NCBI GenBank assembly: GCA_034509925.1
Contig: CM067532.1
Location: 4,296,142-4,360,141 of the forward strand
DNA from: Hirudinaria manillensis
Taxonomy: Eukaryota > Annelida > Clitellata > Hirudinida > Hirudinidae
Direction: 5' to 3'
DNA: 64,000 bases
The notes under the pieces were generated by a model. That model ran no database searches. It worked only from the letters and a program-made list of their open reading frames with translations, and had not been told where the DNA came from. Shown here one piece after another: positions 47,702-64,000 of the stretch. Position 1 is the first letter of the stretch. Each line of letters opens with the position of its first letter. Both the position numbers and the translations under genes were made by a program.

Positions 47702-50620
47702 TTACATATCTAAAATATATTCCTTGAAATTCTTCAAGATGGGATTAACAAAAGAAAATTTAAAACAGTTCAGTTCGTCCTCATTTCCCTGCGCAGCATA
47801 AATCAAGTCTTTTTGTGCAATTTTCTCATAAAAAGCTTGTGTTACCCTTACTAAATTCTAAAATATTGTAAAGCATTTCGGATAAAATATTAAATATGTT
47901 TTGAAGTTTCATTGAAAAGCAATCCGGTATGAAAGCTTCTTGGAGATCAGTTTTTGGAGTCTCCACGATATGTAATTCGTTCTACAGTTTTCTTTGTAAC
48001 GTAACATTTGACAATATCTTCTAACTCTTTTAGAAATATCCGATAATGACATTTAGCGCGTTTTATTTGACACTTCTCAGCACTAACGCAGTAAGGAAAA
48101 CTAAGATTCACAAAATCAAAAACAATGTAATGTTTTCATATAAAGAACCTTATTTAGCAGCCAGACATAGCAATTCGTTGCCAATTAAGGAAATGGTCGT
48201 AGATGGTCCTAGTGCGGTACAAACTTGGTGAAACGAACTCAGACCGTTTTTCATAAGTGGTACAAAACCACGGTACCTGGATAAATGGCCGGAAGACAAC
48301 TCACAGGCCCGTTTTATCGGTTTGCCATGGATTTCCAGATTCAGGAAATAGGGTATGGTCTGGCTAGGTTTTGGGTAGGGTTAGGTTGGGGTCTGAGTGA
48401 GTTAGAGTGGGTTAAGGATCCCTGCCCTTGAGTTGAGTCATTTGAATGACACTTATTCACTTTTCTGTAACAACATTTGGTCCAGACATTCAGCTATTCC
48501 TTTTCAAGGTTATTTTGACCTTTTTTATTTGAAGGAAGTACTATGTAGAACTGCAATGTTGGTAGATGTGCCTCAGAAATTTCAACTCTTTCAAGAGGCT
48601 CATATTTCCTAAAATATCGATTCGGTATTTGTCATAGAATGTCCCTCCTTCTACAAAGCGCTAAGAACTGATTTCAGGGAATTCCTATATTGATCGATTT
48701 CCCTTTTAGTCTGTAATTTCTGCTTTGCTTTGGAGGAAACTTGATTTTTATATTTGATGAGTCTGGCATCATTTGGTATAGGAGAAAATGTAAATTATGA
48801 TGTTTCTCGCTGTTGTCTTTTACAAAAGGTCTGACTAATATAATATTCTCTAATAAAAATCAAATTTTGCATATACTTGCTTTCTACCAGTTTCTTTACA
48901 ACAGACTAAAGAATAATTTTACAAAAGAAGTGATTAATCTTGGACAGTGAGAGTATGGCTAAGCTAATGGTTGGCTCCTCCTCCTACCTAAATTTGCATT
49001 TCAAACTTAACACAAATTTAAGAGCCTGACCGTGTCCTTGGCTCAATTAAATTCATATAGTCAAAGGTGAAATTTGTCATCAGGGCTCCATGAGGTACTA
49101 ACCACATAACACACTTAAACTTGAGCCATTTTTGCAGCACATTAGCACAAAAATCTCATAAATAAATGGGACCTTTCTATTTATTAGGGATTTCATCTAC
49201 GTCTAAACAGTAAAATATGTTAATAAAGTAATAGTAAATTATAAGAAAAGCATTACCTTTTAGAAGAAAGTTTGTTTAGAGGGTTGATTGCTAAGTTGTT
49301 TCTAAAAATTCCCTTTTGCACCTTTAGGGCTAACTGAAAATTTAATCTGTTTAAAGCATCATTTTATTCAAATTATATCAAACTTAAGAAAATCTCACAT
49401 CCTTATTTGAAAATTTGAGACATATGCTGATATCATTATCAATCAAGTCTTTAATGAATTCCTGATCTTCATCCAACTTTGGAGATGTTCTCCATTGTTT
49501 GAATAATTCAAATCTTTGCTGGTCTTTCACCTATCAATATTTGTTTAATTAAAATTGAGGCATAATGAAATGCTACATAACAAAATAAATACTTCCGCAT
49601 CCTTAGAATTGTTTTCAAATTCTTGGACGGGCTTGACAAAGTTATGGTGGCTTGTTGATCTCTTGTGTCCTTTGATAAAATTAGAAATTGGAGAATTTAA
49701 TTTTTCCTTTAAATCTGGATTGAAACTGGAGGTCACCATCTTCTTTAAGGCTGTCACTTCAGCTTGAAGAATTTCAATCTAATAATACATAATTTTCCTT
49801 AACATTACCTCAAAGATAAAACAATTTCTAAGTTACTTTTAAGACTGCATCTGCTAATTCTTTCTCAGCTGCAATTTTTTTCTGATGGGCTTCTTCAATA
49901 ACTTTATTGGCCTCCTACAGTGTTTGTAAAGGCCACTTAGTAAAATAAAAATTAAATATTCATGATGCTATGTTTTACAAGAACATTTCTTAACTGATTT
50001 CAAAGCATTTTGGCCCAAAAGATATAATTTTATCAAAGGAGAACACTATTTAATAACTATAAACAATTCTTAACTTTTTTTTTCCTATTCAATAAACTTT
50101 AAAAAATTAACTTTTATAGTTTTTATTTGGAATTATATTGATGTTGTTTGAAAAGTATTATGCATGATTTTTTATTTCTTTTTATTGTATATCTTACAAA
50201 TATTGTCTTTGGCAATGGGTTGTTCATTACCATTACTTAGAATATTAATAATGGTAATATTAATAATGTTGTAAGGAGGTAATACTAATTTGAAATTTAT
50301 TATATGTGTCTGAAGTTTTCAATATCATTTTAACCTCGAAGAGACTTGCAGTGAAATCTTGGATTTCTTCACCAGTCAGAATTTGCTCTTTAGTGAGTGT
50401 TTCACATTCTGCTTCTTTTTCCTTTAGTTTCTGACAAAGTTATAAAACTTAAATATATATAAAAAAAACAAAATTAGTAGTGTTTTATTAGAAGCCAATT
50501 ACCTCCTGAACTTGTACCAACTTTTCAAAAAGAATTACAGATCTCCTTTGTCCAGCTTTAAGTTCAGGGATCATTGAACTCAAGTCAAAAGAACCAGAAT
50601 CATCTTTTACAAGCTTTTTC
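47702..50620 (-). CDS. Rabin8/RAB3IP-type Sec2-domain Rab GEF (5' end unresolved)
   Basis: Guanine-nucleotide exchange factor for Rab8-class GTPases in secretory and ciliary vesicle traffic. Exons 50620-50503, 50430-50335, 49914-49837, 49778-49593, 49530-49399 and 47857-47702 join in phase. The Sec2 coiled coil reads KLKEKEAECETL, FTASLFE|EANKVIEEAH, AAEKELADAV and IEILQAEVTALKKMV, matching the ELTASLFEEA-x-KMV and LQAEVAALK-x-LV core of Rabin8. KGHKRSTSHHNF matches the family's KGHTRNKS. The next exon (KQWRTSPKLDEDQEFI) matches its W-x-x-x-P-x-x-D segment, and the last exon ends YILDM. The C-terminal domain of vertebrate Rabin8 with the RIKLGDS motif is missing. A possible 21-nt exon at 51817-51797 is phase-compatible upstream. 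No start codon was located. Confidence 0.85.
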
Positions 50621-51796
50621 CTGTCCAATCAATCAAAATATTAATGTGAAACCCTTTGAAGAATATTTTCTAAAGATATTTTTGAGATTTTAGAAAATGT
50701 GTATAGGACATTAGTTATCATTATCTTCTTCCAGAATTACTAAAACCTTCATTATCATCATTAACAAGACACTCTGAATAACTCAGAAAGTTTGTTTTAA
50801 AGAGGAATGATTGCTGAATAGAATGGTGTAACTTGTGTTAAATTTTAATGAGGAGGCAGCTTTTATCAGAAACTAGCTGACTGTGATTAGATACCATTTT
50901 TACAATATCTTGTCCATTGGCTCACTACATCAAAGTATGCACTCCAATAGACAAAAAGCAGGAGTCAATTTTATATAGTATAAACCTAAAATTTTATTGG
51001 TATAAAATTGAGCACAAGCAATGTACTTGCACTAATACTTGTTCAAATGTCATTGGTGTTTTTACTTAAACACTGCAATTGTACTTGAATCTTGATTATT
51101 TATACTTAGATATTCAATGTAGTTATACTTGGACCTTCAGTATTTGGTACATTATCAACTATTACCAGGCTAATTTGCTTGAAGTTTCAAGTTTTTAAAT
51201 AAGAGTTGTCTTAACATGTCTAAGTAAGTCTACCAGACAACCAATATTTGGTTGAATTCCATTCCTGACCTTTTTTGCCCATTGAAAAACTTATTTAATT
51301 TTATGTATTATAGATTTTCACCAAAAACTACCACCTTATTTTTAAAATATCAGCATTGCCTGGATAAATTAATTTTGGTCACTTTGCATTTCTCATGTGC
51401 GAATGATTCTTTGCTGTTCATTCAAAGTTATTAACCTGAATAATGGTATTTAAAAGTTTTTTTGTGTCCAAATATTACACTTTGAAAAAAACTTTAATTG
51501 TTAGTTAAATGGTCTTCTCCACTGCAATAAAACCATCATAACAGAGACAAGTTAATACGTTTGCTCGATTACATTATAACTCAGATTCTCTAGAACTTCA
51601 ATACATGAAAGTAATGTAATTTTACTTGTCGTCTCCAAGATTTGGTTCAATGGTGTTTACCTCCCCCATTAACGAAAACTTTTCAAATTTTCAGTGTACC
51701 TAGAATTATAAATAATTTAACTATATCAAATCTCTCTTAAATTTTGAATTTATCTGGTGGCAATTTATTCGAATGGCTTTCAATTGTAGAGCTTAC

Positions 51797-51817
51797 CTTT
51801 TAATATTTTCTTTGCTC
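51797..51817 (-). other. Candidate microexon of the Rabin8-like gene
   Basis: 21 nt flanked by CACTTTAG and a strong GTAAGC donor. It enters and leaves in phase 2, the phase required by the exon at 50620, and adds SKENIKR before KKLVKDD. It could be chance in AT-rich DNA. Confidence 0.35.
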
Positions 51818-52419
51818 CTAAAGTGATAAACTTTTTTTAGAGATGAGATTTTTATAGATGAGCATATAGTAAATTTGCGTTGAACAGTTAGTTAGTTAGA
51901 TAGATATGAGAATGTAATTATGCTAGGTAACACTTACGATAGCAACAACAAACACAAGATTTAAAGGTGAGAAGCACCTGATAATATCAACAAGTCTTTT
52001 AACCAATCAGAGTCACCTGCCATCGCACAAGACATTCCTGACATATTTTTCAAAATATTTCCACAAAAATTATCCAAAAAGGTTACGCAATTAAATTGTT
52101 CATCGATGAAAGTTAAATTAATTAATTACTAAGATTTAAAATTGTTTTGCGCTCTAAACAAATTAGCACCTATCTGGTGATATCCCTTCTAATACGGCTT
52201 TCGGTAGAGCTGAGATACTTGGTAATTGTACTTGTACTTGTATTTGGACCTCCTGTATTTGTTCCCAAGTCATTAAAAAGCATATTAATTTGAAACAAAG
52301 GTATAACAGAAATGTCTTTGAAGATCTACAATTAGTGAATCTGCTGTTGACTGGATTATAGTCGTACATGTGGTCCACTGGTTTAAAGATCTAATTCCAC
52401 ACAGACTCTTCTTTAGTAT

Positions 52420-52640
52420 GTGGATGTCCAACATGTCGTCCGTCAAAAGTGCTTCGATTTTGAAAACTTTTGTGCTCGGATGTTGACGGGGAAGAAATGT
52501 GCATTGATATTTGCGTAAGATGATGCTGGATACTAACAGAGATACTGGGTCGAGCAGCTGATGGTCAGGGGAGCAAAATTTGGCGTTTTGCCCTTAGCGA
52601 CAAATATCTTCGCTAGTCACTGAACGCTATTGTTCCTGCA
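52420..52640. repeat. Second copy of the 19.67-kb dispersed repeat
   Basis: Homologous to 19673-19865 and immediately upstream of the hAT transposase tail, so the repeat is probably internal hAT sequence. Confidence 0.75.
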
Positions 52641-53802
52641 TTAAGAGCTCATACCGTTCTTCCTTCAAGCTCCACATTGGAGAGAATATTTAGAAGTGGA
52701 GGAGTCATTCTGAGATCACATCGATCTTGGATGAACTCAAGAATCATAAATGCATTATTGTTGAAAAGTACAACTTAAAACATTTCATGCACTTGTACCA
52801 CTGCCACTTCTTAGCTTTTATTGGCGACGAGAAATAAACTCTTTCCGAGCTCAGAGTGTATAGCGTTTTTGCTGTTATCCATTACAATAGCTATCAAAGA
52901 AAACCTCTGGTACCAGTATTCGAGGCCCAAGATCAATATTAAAAGTCTGGTGTGAAATATAGTTGAAAAATAAATGTAGATAACAGCGAAGTACTTGCAC
53001 AAACGCTTGTTTATGACTTGTCGGTGCTTGTAATCGATTCTTGTGAAGCGCCTGATAATATCAATTTGTCTCTGACTGAGTCTCCAGTGCTTGTACCTTC
53101 AGTGCTTGTTCCCATATCTAACTCTCGGTTTACGAACTTATTGACATGACGACAGAGATGTTCTTAGTTAACGCTTATTAAATTGACAATTTGCTTTTTG
53201 AAAAAGTGGTAAGGAGGAGTACATAAAAGGTTCGCAAAAAAATTGTCCATTATAATCCACTGTCCGCAAGTATACCTTTGGTTCATTCCCTCTCAAGCGG
53301 ATGTCTTTTGGGGAGGACCTCTACCTTTGCCTATTAAACCTTTGTCGCTTTATATGAATGAATACATATATTTTAAGTTCTCAAACATCTTCTAAAATGA
53401 AAATTTATAAAAATTAATGTTCCGAAACATACCACCAAGTATCTTCCTATATCAGGAGGGGGTCCATGCCTCCCGTCTCTAGATCCGCTAATGCTTTATA
53501 GTTTTACTGAATTTGCATAGAATTGCAATACATCATTATCCTCCTCGGTCTTCAGACGTCTTTTACCAGACACGAAAGAAATGAAATATTGTAAAATCAG
53601 GTCACGGTCTACTTTGTTGGGCTGGGTTAACTTAATCACGTATTCGGTTTGTGATTTATGAAAAGAGTAATTTCACTTTAAATTCACATATGGTACAACT
53701 TTTTCTATCAGAAATTAATAAAGTTCAATATGATTATATAAATTTACGGTGAAGTGAGGTGAGGTGAACCAGTCTCCCATATTTTCAATTCTACGTAAAA
53801 AT

Positions 53803-53835
53803 TATGATAATAATAATAACACTAATAATAATAAC
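53803..53835. repeat. (AAT)n microsatellite
   Basis: TAATAA-type triplet run. It produces a spurious Ile-rich minus-strand ORF at 53985-53791. Confidence 0.8.
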
Positions 53836-54204
53836 TGCAAGTGACTCAAAAAAAAATAAGAGTCTGGAGTTTGTAATTATGGGTGACCTATGGAAGTATT
53901 CAAGAAATGGAAAATGCTGGAGTAGGAAAGTCAAAACACAAAAAAATAAGTAAATAAACAAGTCGACTCTGAGTTTGTAAATCAAGAATCAGGTTCCGTC
54001 GCAAAACCTTGATTCTTCATCATATGCTTTCCGATTTCAAGTTCCCACATTCAATAAACATCAACAGCATCGCGGCACCAACGAATTATTCTAACATCAA
54101 GAGTTCCAATATGTGCCCCTCCAAACTATTCTAGAGATTCCTTTGTATCTCATAATATCAATGACCTTCGAATTTATGAATCACTCAAATGTTTTATAAT
54201 TTAC

Positions 54205-54339
54205 CTATGAGTTGAACTTCCTCGTTGAGATTTATGAAGTTTTCTTTCCAACTCAGAATTTTTGTGATACGATCTTCATTTCTATTACTAAGGTCATCAA
54301 ATTTGCAAATAGCAGAATCAGAATAAAAGATAAAATCAT
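54205..54339 (-). other. Unassigned candidate coding exon
   Basis: A 135-nt minus-strand stretch opens after an AG and is open to a good GTAAAT donor. It reads with coding character (CKFDDLSNRNEDRITKI, LSWKENFINLNEEVQL). It begins about 290 nt upstream of the chaperone gene's ATG on the opposite strand. Its exit phase (1) does not fit the Rabin8 microexon directly, so it may belong to another exon chain or gene. Confidence 0.3.
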
Positions 54340-54626
54340 CTTATAAATATTTTGGACACCTGAAACTAATTTTTGATATCTATGGTCTGCAATGTAAACA
54401 AAGCCTTTGAGTGTCTTTTTTGTTTTATGTGTTTATTTAATTTTATCGATAAACGCAATCGTTATATTGCATGTTATTGCTAAATTTTTGTAATTTTGAA
54501 ATCATACATTTTAAGAATTGAATTCTTTTGTTGTGATATATTAATTTAGGTCGATTATTTTAAGTTCTAATCTAATCTAGGGTTTCACTGGCTGCTTGTC
54601 TTAAATCAGATTTCCAATAACTAAGC

Positions 54627-55786
54627 ATGGATCTGAGAGATATTTTTGCCTCCGATTTTCAAAGTCGAGCTCTTGACGATGATGAAGAATCACTTGATGA
54701 TTTGGAGAATGAAGGGTAGATCTCGTTGTTAACATTACTTTTTTAATGAGTAGTTTTAATATTAGCTTTATATCATTTAGAAGCGTTTATTGGTTTGATG
54801 AAAATAGACTCTTTTATATCGCATTGATTTTTCCATTTTAGGTATAATTTTGTATTCTATTGGGCATCTGGAGCAACCAAGCAATGCTGCTCAAAACTCT
54901 ATGTGTTGCTTGGTTCTGCTTTTTCAGGTTAATTTCATTGCTCATATTTGTACATTGATAATCATGATTTGTAGTGGTGGTATAATAATAATATTTATAA
55001 ATAATATTTTTCTTTTAATTTGACTAGGTCTTAGTAAATCACATCTCTTCTTAAAAGAAACAAAAATTGTGGGAACCATTAGGTGTGAATCAGAATTGGT
55101 TGAAGACACCCAAGTTTTTGCTTGTGACATTGATGGAAAACTTTTGTACTTTGTATGCATTGAAAAAGATTTGCCCGAACATGTTTTCTCCTTGTCCAAT
55201 GCAGTAAGTTATTGAAATTATTTCTCAATGGCCACAAAATATGATAGTAATAATTTTAGTAAATGCTTTTCAGATCCTAGAAAACTTGTGCAATGAATCA
55301 TCAGAAGTAAATGTTTTGCTGCTTCAGAGCATTAGTAGTTACATAGGAAACTGTGATGATTTGCCTGAAACATTTGTCAAAACTCTCAGTTCAACGAAAT
55401 CTAAGCAAATGTCTGATGGAAGACGTCTTAATCAACCATGTCTGATCAAAGGCCTGGCTGCACATTGTAAGATTGAAATCATATTTTTCATTGTCTGCAT
55501 ACATTTGATTAATTACTTTGTTTTGTAGTCTTGACACAAGCAGAGATAGCAGGAACACAATGCCATTTATGCATAATTTTTAGTAGAGACCCTTTCCCAT
55601 GCTTTTTTATTTTGAATACTTTGAAGAAATTAGGCTTAGGATGCATTATCCAGGTAATGTTTTACTCTTTGTGCCAAAGCTTTGATTGTTGCTTCATACG
55701 CCTTATTTCTTCAGGGAGAAGATTTTGAGAAGATATACCAAATGAAAAGGAAGGAGTTGTTTCTCTCCAATAATATGTACCTGTAG
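54627..55786 (+). CDS. PSMG1: Proteasome assembly chaperone 1-like protein
   Basis: Six exons (54627-54715, 54842-54927, 55028-55203, 55274-55466, 55529-55653, 55715-55786) give 246 residues. PSMG1 pairs with PSMG2 to build the 20S alpha ring in the cytosol. Resemblance is spread rather than concentrated: an acidic N-terminus (DDDEESLDDLE), a central block ending DLPETFVKTL, RRLNQPCLIKGLAAHFLTQAE (human: LEQPN-I-V-x-x-LPAAVLSYCQ), a predicted strand LCIIFSRD, LNTLKKLGLG, and the C-terminus SNNMYL (human SNIYT). The C-terminal tyrosine-containing tail resembles the HbYX-like end of such chaperones. Family identification rests on these partial matches. AATAAA follows at 55907. Confidence 0.72.
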
Positions 55787-55906
55787 CTTAACATATATTT
55801 TGCTTAGCCTAAATGCATCTAGAGACACTCCCTAGTAAATTACATTATCAACGGAGTCCATCTTGAAATGGTTTTGTTTTGTTTACTGATGAAGATTAAA
55901 AGCATG

Positions 55907-55912
55907 AATAAA
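55907..55912 (+). terminator. Polyadenylation signal of the PSMG1-like gene
   Basis: AATAAA 121 nt after the stop codon in an otherwise non-coding stretch. Confidence 0.6.
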
Positions 55913-58900
55913 AATTGTATCAAATTTTGTTGACTTTATCAGATTATTGATGAAAGTATTAATGAATAGGCAAATTTAGTCTGGCACTGGAGTCAAGTGC
56001 TGAGGCCAGAAGTTAAAATATGTGTTTGAGGGGTTCTTTTGCTTATTGAAATTGTGATGCTTTACTTTTCAATAAACCCTTTAAGTTATTCTCAGTGGAA
56101 ACTATGACGACAAATTATGTTTTTTTTTCACTGGAATATTAGAAAAAGCCCCCGTTTTTTTTCTGTGGAAAACTTCGGTAAGCGCTGATGGCCATTGGTG
56201 CGCAACTGTCTCTGCCGTAACTCTATTAATGAAATTGGATTTCATTTTGGCTTTCGTGCTATTCTGCTTGTGTGCTTTCTCACTTTAAACTTTAGCTTAT
56301 GAATCGAGTTTTAAATCCAAGTCTAACTTTTCTTTTCATGTTCTGCAAGCATATGTAGATTTATCTTGATGCCAGGATAACTCTCGAATCCCTTGGCACA
56401 AATGGAGAACTCCTGAATTAGAGTGTAGATTCAGATCAGTAAAAGTTATTTAAAAGTAATTTTGTCATTGGAATTATTGGTCGGGCGTGTGAGATGATGG
56501 TAGTCCATGAATAACTTTGTCCACAATTCTTTTTTTTTAATTCAGCAAAGGTGTCATTGAGTTTAGAGACGCTTCCGCGAATTTGTGAAGGCGAATTATA
56601 TCTTGACTTCCTTTATCGCATAAGGACTTCAGTTCACGGTCGATTATTAGTGGGCTTGATTGAAAACTATTTATGGTTCTTTTGGATCTTTTTGGTTTCA
56701 TCCCTGATTTATAAACATTGTGACTACTTTTGGAGACATGCATCACGAATCGATCAACCAAGAAATAGAATTTCTTTTAATGCAGTCGCGACTAAAGATT
56801 TGATAAAGAGATATACCGCGAAGGGCAGACACGACAGTCTGCCTCAGGAATCTGCCACATTAATTCGTGAAAAGATTTTGACTTAATAGGTGAAGAGGTA
56901 GAGCACGAAATTATTTAACCTTCTAAGGGTGCCAGAGTGATGAATAGCTGAAATAATCCCAAGGCACAAGCAGAAGAATGTAACATTTTCTTAGAATACG
57001 AAGGCTATCGAAAAAGTAGTTGAAAAGAATTGGTTCTACACAGGAAACAACTCTTAGCAGCCACTACAATATCTCTAGTGTCACGGGGTAATTTTTTTTT
57101 GCTACAATTCATGTTTATACTTCCTGAAAATTTAAGAAGTGTAAATCTTTAAAGGGGACTAAAAATATTAATTTAATAATAGATAACTAGTTGAAAGTAT
57201 AGTTGAACTGCAATATTTGACCTTTATTAAAAATGTTTAAGAATGGTTATAACAACATAATGTTTAATGTCAAAAAAGCGGTCCGAATGCGGCCCCTTGC
57301 AAACGCGTCAGCGGCCCTCGAAAATATTTATAAATCGGCTTGATTTCCAGTGCTTCATTGCAAAAATACATTTGTGGAAAGTCATGATATTTTAGACCAT
57401 TTTAACCCCCTCCACCCTTCCGTCACATTCTTGTCACAAATTTCAGACCTCCAAAAATATGTCACACTACCAGGCTACGAGTCAAAAATTTGCAATTATA
57501 CATAAATTTTTTTTTAAAATGCCGCTTTAGCAACTTGTATAATAAATTGATATATTACAGGGTATTTAATTTAACGCCAATTTGAATTATTTATTGCATA
57601 TGCATCTTTCAGTTTTGGTGTTACCAAAGCAGAAAACCTAAAACTATTGAAATTAGTCCGATTACTCAGAGCCAGTTCTCGAGGAGATACCAGATTTCTT
57701 CACTCATCTTCCTGAGAAGTTTAAACATTTCGGGCAGTTTGCGACTTAATGTCAGTGTTTGGCTCTGTCTCAGGACAACTCGAAAAAGTTATTTCTGTAC
57801 AACAGATTTACACTTTTTAACTACTTGTCATGAGCAGCCTCCTTGACAACCCTCTAAACTACATATTTACTGCCCTGAGGCCCTCGGGTGTTGAGTTTTT
57901 ACGCGTCTGATGTAGACCATTTTGTAACTAAAAGCGAAATTTCTTGACCTTGTTACCTTAGTGATTTCCTCGCTTAATATTCATGAACTAATAGGGAAGT
58001 TAACTTTGCAGGAATTTCCTTATGAACTAGTTTTTAGCGTTGTTATTGTTGTTACTTAACACCTAGCAAATTACTACCGAACAAAATATTTTTCGAACAT
58101 TATCGAACACCGGTAATAGTTCTACCTCCAAATGTTTTAAATCTTCAGGCAAATCCTATTCTAGAGAATTCTTTAAAAATTCACTGAAGTTATGAAACAA
58201 ATAAATCTTTCTCTTGTGGCTACCGTGTTACTGAAGATTTTTTAAACCAGAAGTCATAATTTGAGGCTGTGTGCAGATAATGCTAAAGTTTTCGTGGCTT
58301 AACAGAACAGACATTTCACATTCAATAAATCATTCAGTCATTGTAAAAGTTATATACCTACTTAAGATGGTTGGGGATTTCAGAAATTTTACTTAGATTT
58401 ACACTTCTGCCATTTTCAATTCATGCCTACAATGTGCCAGTACATCATGAGAAAAGGAGAAATGCGATATAGTCTCTTTAAATGCTTTCAATCTAAAGAT
58501 CTTAAGCTCGATCCAAAGAGCTCATGGATCTTCCTCTTAAAAAATATTTTGCTAAAAGATTTTTCGGTGATGAGCGTTTAATACTATATTGACTATTCCT
58601 GACAAAATGCTTCGTATGCCCGTTATCGCCGGAGTGTTTGCTAGGATATCGTAGTGCAGTCTGTAATATTGCCAATAATTAATATGGAAATTAATGTTAT
58701 TTAGAAGTAACGTGATTTATGAAATTATTCAAATCCTTGATCATATCGTCATTTTTTTCAAAACAGTCGAGGCCGAAGTGACTAATAATACCAAGAAACT
58801 AGAAAATTGAAAAGTTTTCATCTCATTTTTATGACAAAATATAGCTCCCCCTCCATCGTGCTCATGAATATTAAGTGAAATATTATCGAGGTTTAAGAAC

Positions 58901-59026
58901 CGCAGCTTTTGTGAACAGATAAATACAGACGACATAATAATCTCACTTAACGTGGCAACGTATCTCTGTATACGTGCGTGTTGTCAGGTTTAGGAGTTCG
59001 GTCTTGTTAATGTTAAGAATTTCATC
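55913..59026. other. Intergenic interval with no supported gene
   Basis: Overlapping ORFs of 111 (plus) and 74 (minus) codons at 56537-56886 show no recognised family. The minus-strand one could be retroelement debris. The rest is AT-rich and stop-laden, with the aminotransferase promoter at its end. Confidence 0.55.

Positions 59027-64000
<4,974 letters not shown>

Larger units (their letters stand above)
51020..53115 (+). mobile_element. hAT transposon relic with ACTTG-type subterminal repeats
   Basis: At 52625-52785 the plus strand encodes VLPSSSTLERIFRSGG and RSWMNSRIINALLLKS, the C-terminal dimerisation segment of hAT transposases (family pattern PATSAPSERVFSAAG and RNRLSPENLDALVFL). 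Copies of TACTTG/GCTTG-like hexamers cluster at 51028-51150, 52225-52262 and 52990-53110, as in hAT subterminal regions. CACCTGATAATATCAA at 51976 recurs as CGCCTGATAATATCAA at 53046. Boundaries are approximate, and the left part may overlap a Rabin8 intron. Confidence 0.7.

Noticed and set aside
48340-48420. Interstitial telomere-like TTAGG repeats
   Set aside because: Only a few scattered TAGGTT/TTAGG words occur in a G-rich stretch with no tandem periodicity.
49268-49310. Alternative last exon of the Rabin8-like gene ending TFF
   Set aside because: It is in phase but has no family resemblance, whereas 47857-47702 continues the alignment.
56537-56886. Overlapping ORFs of 111 and 74 codons as a gene
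   Set aside because: No splice partners, no recognisable domain, and both strands are open together, as happens by chance or in repeat debris.

Overview
This is animal nuclear DNA, most likely from an arthropod or another protostome invertebrate. Genes are split by short AT-rich GT-AG introns (many of 55-100 nt), intergenic DNA is AT-rich, and decayed Tc1/mariner, hAT, MULE and LINE copies are scattered through it. The gene set is metazoan: MICAL, Distal-less, LIN-7, a brainiac-like beta-1,3-glycosyltransferase and an ASB-type ankyrin/SOCS-box protein. The brainiac-like enzyme favours a protostome. No species is claimed. Identities come from recognising conserved residues by eye. Exon boundaries were placed by matching splice sites and phases, and no search was run.

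Layout. 1-8.7 kb (minus): MICAL, complete at the 5' end and cut at the window start, with a 543-codon exon at the edge. 8.7-11.1 kb: gene-poor, LINE relic. 11.1-13.0 kb (minus): FUT10/11-type fucosyltransferase. 13.7-18.8 kb (minus): mitochondrial propionyl-CoA carboxylase alpha chain, with a Tc1 relic in one intron. 20.3-20.8 kb (plus): small coiled-coil gene. 21.0-23.1 kb (minus): intronless ankyrin/SOCS-box protein. 27.0-28.5 kb (plus): secreted-type short-chain dehydrogenase ending in the ER retrieval signal HDEL. 29.1-29.5 kb: second LINE relic. 30.5-31.6 kb (plus): lin-7. 33.0-34.1 kb (minus): brainiac-like enzyme. 34.6-35.4 kb (minus): two-exon MULE-derived ORF. 36.2-39.2 kb (minus): type I membrane protein with two PAN/apple-like modules. 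40.5-41.3 kb: Tc1 relic. 42.7-43.9 kb (plus): Distal-less homeobox gene. 46.2-46.5 kb: another Tc1 relic. 47.7-51.8 kb (minus): Rabin8/Sec2-type Rab GEF, 5' end unresolved. 51.0-53.1 kb: hAT element relic. 54.6-55.8 kb (plus): proteasome assembly chaperone 1-like gene. 59.0-64.0 kb (plus): glutamine:fructose-6-phosphate aminotransferase, running off the right edge.

The genes do not form an operon or pathway cluster. They are ordinary housekeeping, cytoskeletal, trafficking and developmental genes. The least ordinary items are the HDEL-tagged dehydrogenase, the repeated motif in the giant MICAL exon, the PAN-module receptor-like protein, the MULE-derived ORF, and the compositional change inside the aminotransferase gene.
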